A DNA stretch of 64,000 nucleotides from Microbacterium sp. (GTDB lineage Bacteria > Actinomycetota > Actinomycetes > Actinomycetales > Microbacteriaceae). Position numbers and translations under genes: made by a program. Under the pieces are notes generated by a model. The model was not told the origin of the DNA and did no database searches. It saw only the letters and a list, made by a program, of their open reading frames with translations. Location of the stretch: the NCBI RefSeq assembly GCF_031179285.1, contig NZ_JAPSHY010000004.1, forward strand, positions 124,001 to 188,000. The letters are read 5' to 3'. This document shows positions 20,282-29,504 of this stretch, piece after piece (positions within the stretch are counted from its first letter, which is position 1; each line of letters begins with the position of its first letter).

Positions 20282-20963
20282 TACGACGCTCCCGACGATC
20301 TCCCTCGACGGTGTCTCGGTGCAGGTCGACGGGCGTCCGGTGCTGAGCGACGTGAGCGTCGATCTCTCCGCCCGACACATCGCGGTGATCGGCGCGAACG
20401 GCTCCGGCAAGTCCACTTTCGCCAGGCTCCTCAACGGGCTCGTGCGTCCGGCCGCCGGCTCCGTCGTCGTGCACGGGCTCGACTCGACCACGGATCGCGC
20501 GGAGCTTCGGCGGAGGGTGGGGTTCGTGTTCACCAATCCGGACGCCCAGATCCTCATGCCGACACCCGCAGAGGATCTCGCTCTCTCCGTGCGTGGAAAG
20601 GACCGCGTCGAGATCGAGCGGCTCGTCGAGCGGACCCTCGAGCGCTTCGAGCTCGCCGGCCACGCCGATGTGCCGGCGTCGTCACTCTCCGGAGGGCAGA
20701 AGCAGTTGCTCGCGCTCGCGTCCGTCCTCATCACCCGCCCGCAGCTGATCGTCGCCGATGAACCGACGACGCTCCTCGACCTGCGAAACGCGCGGCGGAT
20801 CGGCGATCTTCTGCTGTCGCAGAGCGCGCAACTCGTGCTGGTCACTCACGACCTCCGCCTGGCCGAACGCTGCGACACGGTGCTCCTGTTCGAGGACGGC
20901 CGTCTGATCGACGTGGGCGAGCCCTGCGAGATCGTCGATTCCTACCGGCGAGCGTGCGGATGA
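20259..20963 (+). CDS. bioM: Biotin ECF transporter ATPase BioM
   Basis: Energy-coupling factor ATPase of 234 aa with Walker A GANGSGKST near residue 45, the signature SLSGGQKQLLALAS, and Walker B LIVADEPTTLLD. It powers BioY uptake. I chose ATG at 20259, inside the end of bioY. GTG at 20253 or 20271 are alternative starts in the same frame. It overlaps bioN by 4 nt (ATGA). Confidence 0.92.
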   Translation: MCGLVSPDTTLPTISLDGVSVQVDGRPVLSDVSVDLSARHIAVIGANGSGKSTFARLLNGLVRPAAGSVVVHGLDSTTDRAELRRRVGFVFTNPDAQILMPTPAEDLALSVRGKDRVEIERLVERTLERFELAGHADVPASSLSGGQKQLLALASVLITRPQLIVADEPTTLLDLRNARRIGDLLLSQSAQLVLVTHDLRLAERCDTVLLFEDGRLIDVGEPCEIVDSYRRACG

Positions 20964-21553
20964 TCCTGCTGTATCGACCGGGATCCAGCATCCTCCACCG
21001 CCTCGGCGCGGGCCCGAAGCTGGTCGCGCTCTCGGTCGTCGCCGTCGTGCTGTCGATCTACCCGCACGACGGCTGGAGCATCGGCCTCACCCTCGCCGGC
21101 ATCGCTGTGCTGTACCTCGTCGCGGCGATGCCGGTCGCCGTGCTCTGGAGGGAGATCTGGCGGCTGCGCTGGCTCGTGGTCGTGCTCGGGGCGGGCCTTG
21201 CCGTCTTCGTCTCACCCCTCTTGGCCGTCGTCAGCACCGGCCGGGTCGTCGCGCTCCTCCTGCTGGCCGCTCTGCTGACGCTCACGACGCGGATGGCCGA
21301 CATCCTCGCCGTGCTGCACCGCCTGCTTCGACCCCTTCGGCGCCGTGGCGTCGACGTCGATGCGGTGGCCATGGCGATATCGCTGACCATCGCGATGACC
21401 CCCGTCGTCGCCTCGTTCGCGGATCGGCTGCGAGAGGCGCAGCGCGCCAGGGGCGTGAGGCTCGGTGTGCGAGCGGTGGTGCCGCTTCTCGTCCTCGCGC
21501 TCCGGCATGCCGACGAGGTCGGAGATGCGCTCGCAGCGCGAGGACTGACATGA
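20960..21553 (+). CDS. bioN: Biotin ECF transporter T-component BioN
   Basis: Membrane coupling subunit of 197 aa with about five hydrophobic segments and the EcfT coupling motif REAQRARGVRLG near residue 157, where the A-R-G core contacts the ATPase. The ATG overlaps the bioM stop by 4 nt. It is convergent with the acyltransferase gene, with 4 nt between the stops. Confidence 0.9.
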   Translation: MILLYRPGSSILHRLGAGPKLVALSVVAVVLSIYPHDGWSIGLTLAGIAVLYLVAAMPVAVLWREIWRLRWLVVVLGAGLAVFVSPLLAVVSTGRVVALLLLAALLTLTTRMADILAVLHRLLRPLRRRGVDVDAVAMAISLTIAMTPVVASFADRLREAQRARGVRLGVRAVVPLLVLALRHADEVGDALAARGLT

Positions 21554-21557
21554 GCGA

Positions 21558-22877
21558 CTATCCGGCGAGGACCGGGAGCGGCGGCACCGCCGGGCGCCCC
21601 GGAGCGTCGGAGCGTCTGGCGAGCCGCAGCGACCCGAGGATGAGCGCGACGGCGATGGCCGCCGTCGCGACCGATGTGCCGAACACCAGCAGCATCAGCA
21701 CCGCGCTCAGCCCGACGAAGGCCGCGAGTGTCATGCGCCGAGCCGATCCGGCGGCCCGCGGCGCTGGCGTCGTCTCGAACCGGGTGAATGCGACTGCGAC
21801 GAGGGCACTCACACCGAGCGCGAGCACGAGCCAGAGCGGTCGTCCCAGCCACCATTCGACGCTGCCGAGCTCGGGAAGCGCGAGGCCCGTGGTGATCGCG
21901 ACGACCGCGGAGAGCCCCGCCATGGCGAGCAATACCGGCATATGCCAGAGGTAGATGGTCATCGTGCGCCGCGTCACGAACGCGGTGAAGGCCGCGGCGT
22001 AGGGCCGCCCGCTGAATCGCTCGATCCGGTCGCGGTGGAGCGAGACCAGCGCGATATGGATGACACCGACCAGCAGCATGGCCGCCGTCGGCGGGTTGAT
22101 GTTCGCGACGAGGTCGGGGGAGTAGACACCCATGGCGAAGGTGCACAGCAGGAGAGCGAACGCGCCGGCCGCAGCCGTGATACGAGTTCGCCGACTCAGC
22201 GCGTCGATACGACCGTCGGCGAAGAAGAATCCGAGCTGCTGGAGGGTGATCCAGACGAAGCCGAGGTTCAGGAATCCGAGCCCGTCGATGCCGCTGACAG
22301 CGCGCAGCACGTCGACGCCGACGGAGGCGGCCGCGAATGCACCGATGGTGAGCAGCGGTGCGCGGCCGTGAGCGGCGGCGAGAAGGGGGAGCAGCGCCTG
22401 GCAGAGCAGGAACACTCCGAGGAACCACAGTGGTTGTCCGTAGCGGAAACCGGCGATCGCGATGAGGTCGGCGGGAACGCCGATCATGGCGAGCACAGCC
22501 AGCGACGCGCCGACCATGCCGATGGTGAACAGCGCCGGGCGCAGCAGGCGGTGCATTCGGCCGGCAACGAATCCGGTGGCATCCTCGCCTCGCCCGCGTG
22601 CCCTTCGATAGGCGATGAGCCCCGAGAATCCGCCGATGATGAAGAACAACGGCATCACCTGGAGCAGCCAGCTGACCGGCGCGATCCACCACGTGCCGTC
22701 GCTGGCGTTCTCGAACACCGGTGTGCCGTCGACGACGGTGACGCCGACCATGATGGCATGCAGAAGCACGACACCGACCACGCAGAGCGCTCGGATGAAG
22801 TCGATGCCGGTGTCGCGAAGCGCCCGTGCGGGGCGGGCCGGAGCGGCGGCGGACGGCGGCGCCTGGACGATGGTCAT
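21558..22877 (-). CDS. Membrane acyltransferase, acyltransferase-3 (OafA/YrhL) family
   Basis: A 439-aa protein with about ten to eleven membrane segments. It has the family signatures IDFIRALCVVGVVLLHA near residue 25, PLFFIIGGFSG near residue 75 and MTIYLWHMPVL in the second half. Such enzymes add acetyl or other acyl groups to cell-surface sugars, lipids or secreted metabolites. Nothing nearby names the substrate. It follows AGGAGG in the leader and ends 4 nt from the convergent bioN stop. Confidence 0.85.
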   Translation of the reverse strand: MTIVQAPPSAAAPARPARALRDTGIDFIRALCVVGVVLLHAIMVGVTVVDGTPVFENASDGTWWIAPVSWLLQVMPLFFIIGGFSGLIAYRRARGRGEDATGFVAGRMHRLLRPALFTIGMVGASLAVLAMIGVPADLIAIAGFRYGQPLWFLGVFLLCQALLPLLAAAHGRAPLLTIGAFAAASVGVDVLRAVSGIDGLGFLNLGFVWITLQQLGFFFADGRIDALSRRTRITAAAGAFALLLCTFAMGVYSPDLVANINPPTAAMLLVGVIHIALVSLHRDRIERFSGRPYAAAFTAFVTRRTMTIYLWHMPVLLAMAGLSAVVAITTGLALPELGSVEWWLGRPLWLVLALGVSALVAVAFTRFETTPAPRAAGSARRMTLAAFVGLSAVLMLLVFGTSVATAAIAVALILGSLRLARRSDAPGRPAVPPLPVLAG

Positions 22878-22956
22878 GAGTCCTCCTAGGGAAGCGGTGT
22901 CCCAGGAGACTATGGAGACGGTGACCGGCCGGGCATCACCCGCCGGTGCTGTCTTG

Positions 22957-22973
22957 ACCCCCTACCGGGGGGT
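22957..22973 (-). terminator. Short GC hairpin after the response regulator gene
   Basis: ACCCCC at 22957-22962 and GGGGGT at 22968-22973 form a 6-bp stem with a 5-nt loop directly after the response regulator stop. There is no long T tract, so termination strength is uncertain. Confidence 0.4.
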
Positions 22974-22976
22974 GAG

Positions 22977-23648
22977 TCAGGAGGCGGGCTCGACGAGACC
23001 GGCGTCGTAGGCGAGGATCACAGCGTGCACCCGGTCTCGCAGGCTCAGCTTCGCCAGCACCTTGCCCACGTGCGTCTTCACGGTCTGCTCGGCGATGAAC
23101 AGCTCGGCGGCGATCTCGCTGTTCGACCGGCCCAAGCCGATGAGGACGAGAACTTCGCGTTCGCGTTCGGTGAGACCGGACAGTGCCGTCGCTGCGCGCG
23201 GAGTGCGAGGCCGCCGACCTGCGAACTGCTCGATCATCCTTCGTGTGACGCTGGGAGCGAGCAGCGCGTCTCCGTCGGCGACGACCCTGACCGCGTGCAC
23301 GAGCTCCTCGGGGAGCGCGTCTTTCAGCAGAAAGCCGCTGGCGCCCGCCTCGAGAGCGTCGTACACGTAGTCGTCGATGTCGAACGTGGTCAGCATGAGG
23401 ATCCGCGGCACATGGGCCGCCGGGTACGAGGGCCCCAGGATGCGGCGCGTGGCCTCGATGCCATCCAGCTCGGGCATCCGCACGTCCATCAGGATGACGT
23501 TCGGATCCAGGCGCGCAGCCAGCGTTACGGCCTCGGCTCCGGTCGCCGCCTGCCCCACGACGTGGATGCCGTCATGGGCGTCGAGCAGAGCGGCGAATCC
23601 GGCACGCACCATGGCCTGGTCGTCGGCGATGAGCACACTGATCGTCAC
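22977..23648 (-). CDS. NarL/LuxR-type response regulator
   Basis: A 223-aa regulator with a receiver domain (phosphoacceptor Asp55 in VILMDVRMPE, acidic pair Asp9/Asp10) and a C-terminal LuxR helix-turn-helix (GLTEREREVLVLIGLGRSN to about residue 215). The GTG start overlaps the kinase stop by 4 nt, so the pair is co-translated. The target genes are unknown; the DedA gene upstream is in the same operon. Confidence 0.93.
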   Translation of the reverse strand: MTISVLIADDQAMVRAGFAALLDAHDGIHVVGQAATGAEAVTLAARLDPNVILMDVRMPELDGIEATRRILGPSYPAAHVPRILMLTTFDIDDYVYDALEAGASGFLLKDALPEELVHAVRVVADGDALLAPSVTRRMIEQFAGRRPRTPRAATALSGLTEREREVLVLIGLGRSNSEIAAELFIAEQTVKTHVGKVLAKLSLRDRVHAVILAYDAGLVEPAS

Positions 23649-24943
23649 GAATCATCCTCCTGGTGGACGAGGTCGGAGCGGGAGTCGGTCCGGCTCGCGG
23701 TCGCAGATGTCGAGAATCCGTCGGAGGCGCTGGGCAGTTCGGCCTCGACCGTCCAGCCGCCGTCCGGGGCGGCGGCCGCGGAGAACGTGCCCCCGAGCAG
23801 CTCGGCGCGTTCGCGCATGCCGCGCAGGCCGTGACCTGCGCCACGGTCGGGTGGCGTGCTCGCGGGCGGTGCGTTCCACACGGTGATCCGTATCCGTGTG
23901 GCGTCGGCGCTCACCCGGACCGTGACCGCAGAGCCGGGCGCATGGCGAACGGCATTGCTCAGCGCCTCCTGCACGATCCGGAAGGCGGCGATCTGCACCG
24001 CCGGTGGCGCTGAGGATGCCGCATCGCCGCCCTCGACGGCGAGGCCGACATCGACGCCGGCGCGGCGGATGGTGCCGACGAGCGCCGGGATGTCGGAGAT
24101 GCCCTGCTGCGGGGCGAGCTCAGCGCTCTGGTCCTCGGTGCGAAGGACGCCCAGCATCCGCCGCATCTCGGTGAGCGACGCACGAGCCGTCGTCGCTATG
24201 TCGTCGAATTCCGCCGCGGCGACGTCATCGATGCCGGCAAGGCGGTATCGGGCGGTCGAGGCCTGGACCTGGATGACCGACATACTGTGCGCGATGACGT
24301 CGTGCAACTCGCGTGCGATGCGGGTTCGTTCCTCGACGAGGGCGCGCCGTGACTCCTCGATGGCGCTGTGTTCTCGCTCGCGGGTCAGCTCCTCGGCGAC
24401 GCGCATGCGAGCGGCGATCAGGGCGGCGATGACGAGCGCGGCCGCTGTCACCGACGCCGTCACGATCAGATCGGCCGTCGCGCTGCCGGCGGCCCCGGGC
24501 GCCGACACGATGTCCAGGCGAAGCAGCGGAGCGGAGAGAGAGGCGGCGAGGCCGATGACCAGCGGGAATGCTCCGAGTCGGACGCCGCTCACGAAGGTGA
24601 CGACTCCGACGAACAGGACGAAGGTGAGCAGTGCCGGCACCGACCAGGGCCAGGGAGAGGAGACGGCGAGGTCGCGATCGACGAGGAGCGAGAGCGCGAA
24701 AGCCGCTGCGCAGAACATGGCGATCGACGAGCGGGGATGAGAGAGGGCGAGCAGCGGTGCGGCGCACAGGCCGGCGCCGATGAGGAACGCGAGGGCCAGC
24801 GGCGTGCCGTAGAGCGTCGCATGGATGGGCACGAGCACCGAGTACAGCGCGACGACCGCCACGCACAGCGCCACGACGGCGGTGCGGCGGCTGATCCGCG
24901 GTGAGCGCCTCGTGCGCTGCCGGCGATGCGCCATGGTCTTCAT
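23645..24943 (-). CDS. Sensor histidine kinase (HisKA_3 type)
   Basis: A 432-aa membrane kinase. Residues 21-175 hold about five to six hydrophobic segments and no large extracellular domain. A coiled linker is followed by the HisKA_3 box with His214 in RIARELHDVIAHS, and the ATPase region includes NAVRHAPGS and GHGLRGMRERAELLGG. It pairs with the regulator encoded next, with a 4-nt overlap. Its ATG overlaps the dedA stop by 4 nt. Kinases with this plan often sense membrane or envelope stress. Confidence 0.92.
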   Translation of the reverse strand: MKTMAHRRQRTRRSPRISRRTAVVALCVAVVALYSVLVPIHATLYGTPLALAFLIGAGLCAAPLLALSHPRSSIAMFCAAAFALSLLVDRDLAVSSPWPWSVPALLTFVLFVGVVTFVSGVRLGAFPLVIGLAASLSAPLLRLDIVSAPGAAGSATADLIVTASVTAAALVIAALIAARMRVAEELTREREHSAIEESRRALVEERTRIARELHDVIAHSMSVIQVQASTARYRLAGIDDVAAAEFDDIATTARASLTEMRRMLGVLRTEDQSAELAPQQGISDIPALVGTIRRAGVDVGLAVEGGDAASSAPPAVQIAAFRIVQEALSNAVRHAPGSAVTVRVSADATRIRITVWNAPPASTPPDRGAGHGLRGMRERAELLGGTFSAAAAPDGGWTVEAELPSASDGFSTSATASRTDSRSDLVHQEDDS

Positions 24944-25557
24944 CCTGCCAGTTGCAGACTGGCCGCGCGCCGGCGCCGTGCCGCTGCCACGCGATCGATG
25001 ATCAATCCGATCAGGAGCGCGAGCGCGATGCCGAGGGCGGCGCTGAGCAGCGGCTGATCCTTCACCCAGGAGCCGGCGAGCAGGCCGATCGCGACGCTGA
25101 AGATGCTCCAGCTCGTACCGGCGACGATGCTCAACGGCAGGAACCTGCGCCAGGGGAAGCCGAGGGCTCCCGCGGACATGTTCACGGCCACGCGGCCGAC
25201 AGGGATGTATCGGGCGCCGAGGATGAGGGCGGCGCTGCTGCGATCGAGCGCTCGCTGTGCATGGTCGAACGCCGCGGCGACGCGCGGGCGCCGCATCCAC
25301 GCGAATCGTCCGGTGCCGAGCCTGCGGCCGATCGCGAAGGCGATGTTGTCGCCGATGGCAGCTCCGACTGCCGCGATGGCGCACAGCAGGACGATGTTGA
25401 CCTCGCCCGTCGACGCGCCGACGGCTGCTGCTGCGACGAGGACCGTCTCGCTGGGGATGGGTGGGAAGAAGCCGTCGATCACGGCCACCGCGAGCATGAT
25501 CACGTACAGCCAGGGCGAGGTGACGGTCTGCATGATGAGCTCGTTGATGATGTCCAC
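24940..25557 (-). CDS. DedA/SNARE-associated (VTT domain) membrane protein
   Basis: A 205-aa VTT-domain protein with FFPPIPSETVLVAAAA near residue 30 and the family motif ARYIPVGRVAVNMSAG near residue 115. DedA proteins act in lipid (undecaprenyl phosphate or phospholipid) flipping and membrane homeostasis. It heads an operon with the histidine kinase and response regulator. The GTG start follows a TAGCCT -10 (25569-25564) by 6 nt and has no Shine-Dalgarno, so it is probably leaderless. Confidence 0.9.
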   Translation of the reverse strand: MDIINELIMQTVTSPWLYVIMLAVAVIDGFFPPIPSETVLVAAAAVGASTGEVNIVLLCAIAAVGAAIGDNIAFAIGRRLGTGRFAWMRRPRVAAAFDHAQRALDRSSAALILGARYIPVGRVAVNMSAGALGFPWRRFLPLSIVAGTSWSIFSVAIGLLAGSWVKDQPLLSAALGIALALLIGLIIDRVAAARRRRAASLQLAG

Positions 25558-25721
25558 TTCAGCAGGCTAGGAAGTGAGCGGCCGGTGGGGCATCGCCCTG
25601 GGGTATCGACCGCGTCAGACCACAGAGGTATATCCGCGTGCCGGAACGCTCAGGCGGAGCGAACTATACTGAGAGGCTGGCCGATCGGCCGCTTCCCCCC
25701 CTGACGAACGGACGACCTGCT

Positions 25722-27320
25722 GTGCTTGCCGTGCACGACCTCGAGATTCGCGTTGGCGCTCGCCTCCTCATGGAGAACGTGTCGTTCCGCGTCGCGGACG
25801 GCGACAAGATCGGCCTCGTCGGTCGAAACGGTGCGGGGAAGACGACCCTCACCAAGGTGCTGGCGGGCGACGTGCTGCCCTCGGGCGGCCGGGTCGACCG
25901 TTCCGGCGAACTCGGCTACCTGCCGCAGGATCCTCGCACCGGCAACCCCGAGGACCTCGCTCGCACCCGCATCCTGGATGCACGCGGACTCGGGCAGCTG
26001 AATCTGGGAATGACGGAAGCGTCGATGGCGATGGCGTCGGAAGACCCCGTCGTCGCCGCCAAGGCCATGAAGCGGTATGCGGCGCTGACCGAGAAGTTCG
26101 AGGCGCAGGGCGGGTACGCCGCTGAGGCCCAGGCGGCCTCCATCGCTCACAACCTGTCGCTGCCCGACCGCATCCTCGACCAGCCGCTGTCGACGCTTTC
26201 GGGCGGGCAGCGCCGCCGCATCGAACTGGCGCGCATCCTGTTCTCCGATGCGCAGACCATGATCCTCGATGAGCCCACCAACCACCTCGACGCCGACAGC
26301 GTGGTGTGGCTGCGCGAGTTCCTCAAGGGGTACAAGGGCGGTCTCATCGTGATCAGTCACGATGTCGAACTGGTCGGCGAGACCGTCAACCGGGTGTTCT
26401 ACCTCGACGCGAACCGTCAGATGATCGACATCTACAACATGAACTGGAAGAACTACCTGCGCCAGCGGGTGGCCGACGAGGAGCGCCGCAAGAAGGAGCG
26501 CGCGAACGCCGAGAAGAAGGCGACGACGCTGCAGCAGCAGGCCGCCCGCTTCGGGGCGAAGGCATCGAAGGCGGCGGCCGCGCACCAGATGGTCGCACGC
26601 GCCGAGAAGCTGCTCGCCGGACTCGACGAGGTGCGTCAGGTCGACCGCGTCGCCAAACTCCGGTTCCCGAAGCCCGCACCCTGCGGCAAGACGCCTCTCA
26701 TGGCGTCCGGGCTGTCGAAATCGTACGGGTCGCTGGAGATCTTCACCGACGTCGATCTCGCGATCGACCGCGGGTCGAAGGTCGTCGTGCTCGGGCTCAA
26801 CGGCGCGGGCAAGACGACGCTGCTGCGGATGCTCGCCGGCGTCGACAAGCCGGACACCGGTCAGCTCGAACCCGGGCACGGACTGAAGGTCGGATACTAC
26901 GCACAGGAGCACGAGAACCTCGACGTGTCGCGGTCGGTGCTGGAGAACATGGTCTCGGCCGCTCCGCACATCACCGAGACCGAGGCACGGAAGGTGCTCG
27001 GGTCCTTCCTGTTCACCGGCGACGACGTGCTGAAGCCCGCCGGGGTGCTCTCCGGTGGCGAGAAGACACGGCTGTCGCTGGCGACCCTGGTGGTGTCGTC
27101 TGCGAACCTGCTTCTGCTCGACGAGCCGACGAACAACCTCGACCCGGCGTCGCGCGAAGAGATCCTCGGCGCGCTCGCGCACTACGAGGGCGCCGTCGTC
27201 CTCGTCTCGCACGACCCGGGAGCGGTGCAGTCGCTGAATCCGGAGCGGGTGCTCATCCTCCCCGACGGCGTCGAGGACATCTGGAACCAGGAGTACCAGG
27301 ACCTCATCGAACTGGCGTGA
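25722..27320 (+). CDS. ABC-F family ATPase
   Basis: A 532-aa soluble protein with two ABC domains: Walker A GRNGAGKT at residues 34-41 and GLNGAGKT in the second half, and signatures LSGGQRRR and LSGGEKTR. A charged inter-domain linker rich in Lys/Glu/Arg lies between. ABC-F proteins act on ribosomes as translation factors or antibiotic protection factors. This looks like the housekeeping actinobacterial type and I cannot assign a drug. I prefer GTG at 25722 to the GTG at 25638, because a TATACT -10 at 25665-25670 lies between them. Confidence 0.85.
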   Translation: MLAVHDLEIRVGARLLMENVSFRVADGDKIGLVGRNGAGKTTLTKVLAGDVLPSGGRVDRSGELGYLPQDPRTGNPEDLARTRILDARGLGQLNLGMTEASMAMASEDPVVAAKAMKRYAALTEKFEAQGGYAAEAQAASIAHNLSLPDRILDQPLSTLSGGQRRRIELARILFSDAQTMILDEPTNHLDADSVVWLREFLKGYKGGLIVISHDVELVGETVNRVFYLDANRQMIDIYNMNWKNYLRQRVADEERRKKERANAEKKATTLQQQAARFGAKASKAAAAHQMVARAEKLLAGLDEVRQVDRVAKLRFPKPAPCGKTPLMASGLSKSYGSLEIFTDVDLAIDRGSKVVVLGLNGAGKTTLLRMLAGVDKPDTGQLEPGHGLKVGYYAQEHENLDVSRSVLENMVSAAPHITETEARKVLGSFLFTGDDVLKPAGVLSGGEKTRLSLATLVVSSANLLLLDEPTNNLDPASREEILGALAHYEGAVVLVSHDPGAVQSLNPERVLILPDGVEDIWNQEYQDLIELA

Positions 27321-27410
27321 CCTGGAGGCGCCGGCCCCACGGTTCGCACGATGGCAGACGAACGCACGTCGAAGCGCCCGGTGACACCGCAACGGTGGCA
27401 TAGTCGAAAG

Positions 27411-28028
27411 GTGCCAGAAGAGTTGCTCCGTGAGTCCCTTGATGTCTCCGCCTGGCTGCGCGCGCAGCCGGCACTCGCCGGTACGGCACCGCCGCTGAAC
27501 CTCGACGACCTTCCCGCGCGCCCGGTCGAGCTGTTCCTCGACTGGATCGGTGCCGCGGTGGAAGCCGGTGTGCCCGAGCCGCATGCTGCGACCCTGGCAA
27601 CGATCGGACTCGACGGCATCCCGGATGCCCGCACCCTCATTGTGAAGGGCGTCGACGAACGCGGATGGGCGGTCGCCGGTCCTCGTTCGTCGCGCAAGGC
27701 CGCACAACTCGCCGCTCACCCTATGGCCGCCCTGAACTTCTGGTGGCAGCCGCAGGTGCGAGCGGTGCGCCTCAGCGGAGCGGTCCATGAGGCGTCTCCC
27801 GACGAGAGCGCCGCCGATCTCGCCGCACGCTCGCCCGCCGCCCGCGAAGGCATCGCGCCCGGACAATGGGTGCTGTGGCGCGTCGTGCCGAACCGGGTCG
27901 AGTTCTGGCAGGGGTCGCCGGATCGCCGTCATACGCGCCTCGTCTACGAATCGCGCAGTGACGGCACGTGGGCACGGGGTGTCGTCGGATCGACAGACGT
28001 CCGAGAGAGCGGAGAGCGCAGCGCATGA
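27411..28028 (+). CDS. pdxH: Pyridoxamine 5'-phosphate oxidase
   Basis: FMN enzyme that makes pyridoxal 5'-phosphate. The 205-aa protein has NLDDLPARPVELFLDW near the start, ATIGLDGIPDARTLIVKG and the C-terminal VPNRVEFWQGSPDRRHTR. GTG at 27411 is preceded by CATAGT and a 6-nt gap, which fits a leaderless start. An earlier ATG at 27351 would add 20 residues that are not typical of the family. It overlaps the cupin gene by 4 nt. Confidence 0.9.
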   Translation: MPEELLRESLDVSAWLRAQPALAGTAPPLNLDDLPARPVELFLDWIGAAVEAGVPEPHAATLATIGLDGIPDARTLIVKGVDERGWAVAGPRSSRKAAQLAAHPMAALNFWWQPQVRAVRLSGAVHEASPDESAADLAARSPAAREGIAPGQWVLWRVVPNRVEFWQGSPDRRHTRLVYESRSDGTWARGVVGSTDVRESGERSA

Positions 28029-28474
28029 GCGAGTACGAAGTGGTCGAGATCGGCTCCCTGGACCAGTGGCGCTCCCATTTCGGCGGGTTCGACGAGAGCC
28101 GATCGCGTGACGGTCGTCGCATCGTCGACCACGAACTGACCATGCAGTACATCGGACTGTCGGCGAACGCCCTCCGGCCGGGCGAGGAAGCAGGCTACTG
28201 GCACACGCACTCCCGTGTCGAGGAGCTGTATGTCTTCCTCGGTGGGCGCGGGCAGATGGGACTCGACGATGATGTCGTCGAGGTGGGCCCCGGCACCGTC
28301 ATCAGGGTCGGCCAGGGTGTCTGGCGCACCTGGCGCGCGCTGCCGGACAGCGGAGAGGAACTGCGCTGGCTGTGCGTCCGAGCCGGAGGAGAACGGCTGC
28401 CGCACCTGCCGGACGACAGCTCACGCAACCCGGAGAAGCGGATGCCGTGGGCCGAGGACGCGCGTTCGGAGTGA
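28025..28474 (+). CDS. Cupin-domain protein
   Basis: A 149-aa single-domain cupin with metal-site residues in GYWHTHSRVEELYVFLGG near residue 57 and a second motif around VEVGPGTVIRVGQGVWRTW. Two His and one Glu are in place to bind a metal. It is translationally coupled to pdxH through ATGA. The substrate is unknown; it may be a sugar isomerase-like or regulatory cupin. Confidence 0.8.
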   Translation: MSEYEVVEIGSLDQWRSHFGGFDESRSRDGRRIVDHELTMQYIGLSANALRPGEEAGYWHTHSRVEELYVFLGGRGQMGLDDDVVEVGPGTVIRVGQGVWRTWRALPDSGEELRWLCVRAGGERLPHLPDDSSRNPEKRMPWAEDARSE

Positions 28475-28494
28475 GCCTGACGGCGGCGTCCCGG

Positions 28495-29313
28495 TCAGCG
28501 CGACCCTACGTCGAGCAGCTCGTCCTCGGTGTCGGCATCGTGGTCCCGGCGACGCGGGCGTCTTGCCGGCGTCACGACGCCCTCGACCTCCTCGCGGTGT
28601 TTCACGATCTCGGTCCGGATGATGTACCCGATGAAGATGAAACCCATGATCGCGAACAGGATCCACTGCACCGCATACGAGAGGTGAGGGCCCGGGTCGT
28701 CGGTGGGGGAGGTGAAGGTTCCGAGAGGCTCATCCGCCGAGGGCTCTTCGCTCACCAGCTGGCCGTATGCGGCGGTGATCACCGCTTCACCCACGGCCTT
28801 CTCGACGGTGGGGAGGTGGATCGTGGGCACCTGACCCGCCGGTGCTCCTCGGCCGGAGGCGGGGAGCGGCTCGCCGGGCCGCAGCCGTACGACGACTTCG
28901 ACCTCTCCGGGCGGCGGTGACGGCACGGCGTCCGGTGCATCCCCGTCGCCGGGCGGAACCCAGCCGCGGTCGACGATGAAAACCCGTCCGTCGGCGTCGC
29001 GGAAGGGAACCAGCACTTCGAAGGCGCTGGTGCCGCCGTGGGGGCGATTGCGCACGAGCACCTGGTCATCGGCGAGGTACTCGCCGCGGAGGATCGCCGG
29101 ATGCCACTCGTCGCCGGGGTCGAGTCCTTCATCGCCCGCCATGAGGTCGGCGAGGGGAACCGGCGAGGCATCGTAGTTCTCCTCGACGAGGTGGATCTGC
29201 TCGGCGCGGGACTCGTTGCGTTCGAACTGCCAATTCGCGAGGAAGGCGCACGCGACGGCGAAGCCGATGGCGATGAGGACATAGACGCCCCAGCGCAGCA
29301 TCCGTGCGCTCAC
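28495..29313 (-). CDS. SURF1 family protein (cytochrome oxidase assembly)
   Basis: A 272-aa protein with one membrane segment at each end (residues about 8-27 and 212-232), as in SURF1. It has the family motifs WQFERNESRAEQ near residue 28 and FIVDRGWVPPG near residue 112. SURF1 proteins help insert heme A into cytochrome c oxidase, which fits ctaA/ctaB in the same genome. The GTG start overlaps the small gene upstream by 4 nt. Confidence 0.9.
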   Translation of the reverse strand: MSARMLRWGVYVLIAIGFAVACAFLANWQFERNESRAEQIHLVEENYDASPVPLADLMAGDEGLDPGDEWHPAILRGEYLADDQVLVRNRPHGGTSAFEVLVPFRDADGRVFIVDRGWVPPGDGDAPDAVPSPPPGEVEVVVRLRPGEPLPASGRGAPAGQVPTIHLPTVEKAVGEAVITAAYGQLVSEEPSADEPLGTFTSPTDDPGPHLSYAVQWILFAIMGFIFIGYIIRTEIVKHREEVEGVVTPARRPRRRDHDADTEDELLDVGSR

Positions 29314-29504
29314 GCGGGAGCTCCGCCACGGATCGTCACCGGGAAGTCCCTGGCGGCGAGGTAGTCATGCAGGAACGACACGTGCTCGTCGCAGGCGAGC
29401 CAGATCTTCTCGCGGTCCGGCGCATGAATCCTGGGATTGCGCCACACCACCTGGTGCGTCGCGGCCGACCGGCATCCGGCGCGCGAGCATTCCGTGGCGA
29501 TCAC
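29310..29504 (-). CDS. Small Cys/His-rich protein, putative zinc binder
   Basis: A 64-aa protein coupled by 4-nt overlaps to both neighbours (DUF3099 upstream, SURF1 downstream). It has CSRAGC at residues 5-10, a later WLACDEH, and paired His residues, so three Cys and several His could form a zinc site. The start is GTG at 29504. Similar short proteins are found beside SURF1 in actinobacteria, but I know no function for them. Confidence 0.7.
   Translation of the reverse strand: MIATECSRAGCRSAATHQVVWRNPRIHAPDREKIWLACDEHVSFLHDYLAARDFPVTIRGGAPA

Noticed and set aside
25650..27932. A 760-codon minus-strand frame opposite the ABC-F and pdxH genes
   Set aside because: Low-complexity Arg/His/Gly composition; it is an antisense shadow of real genes.
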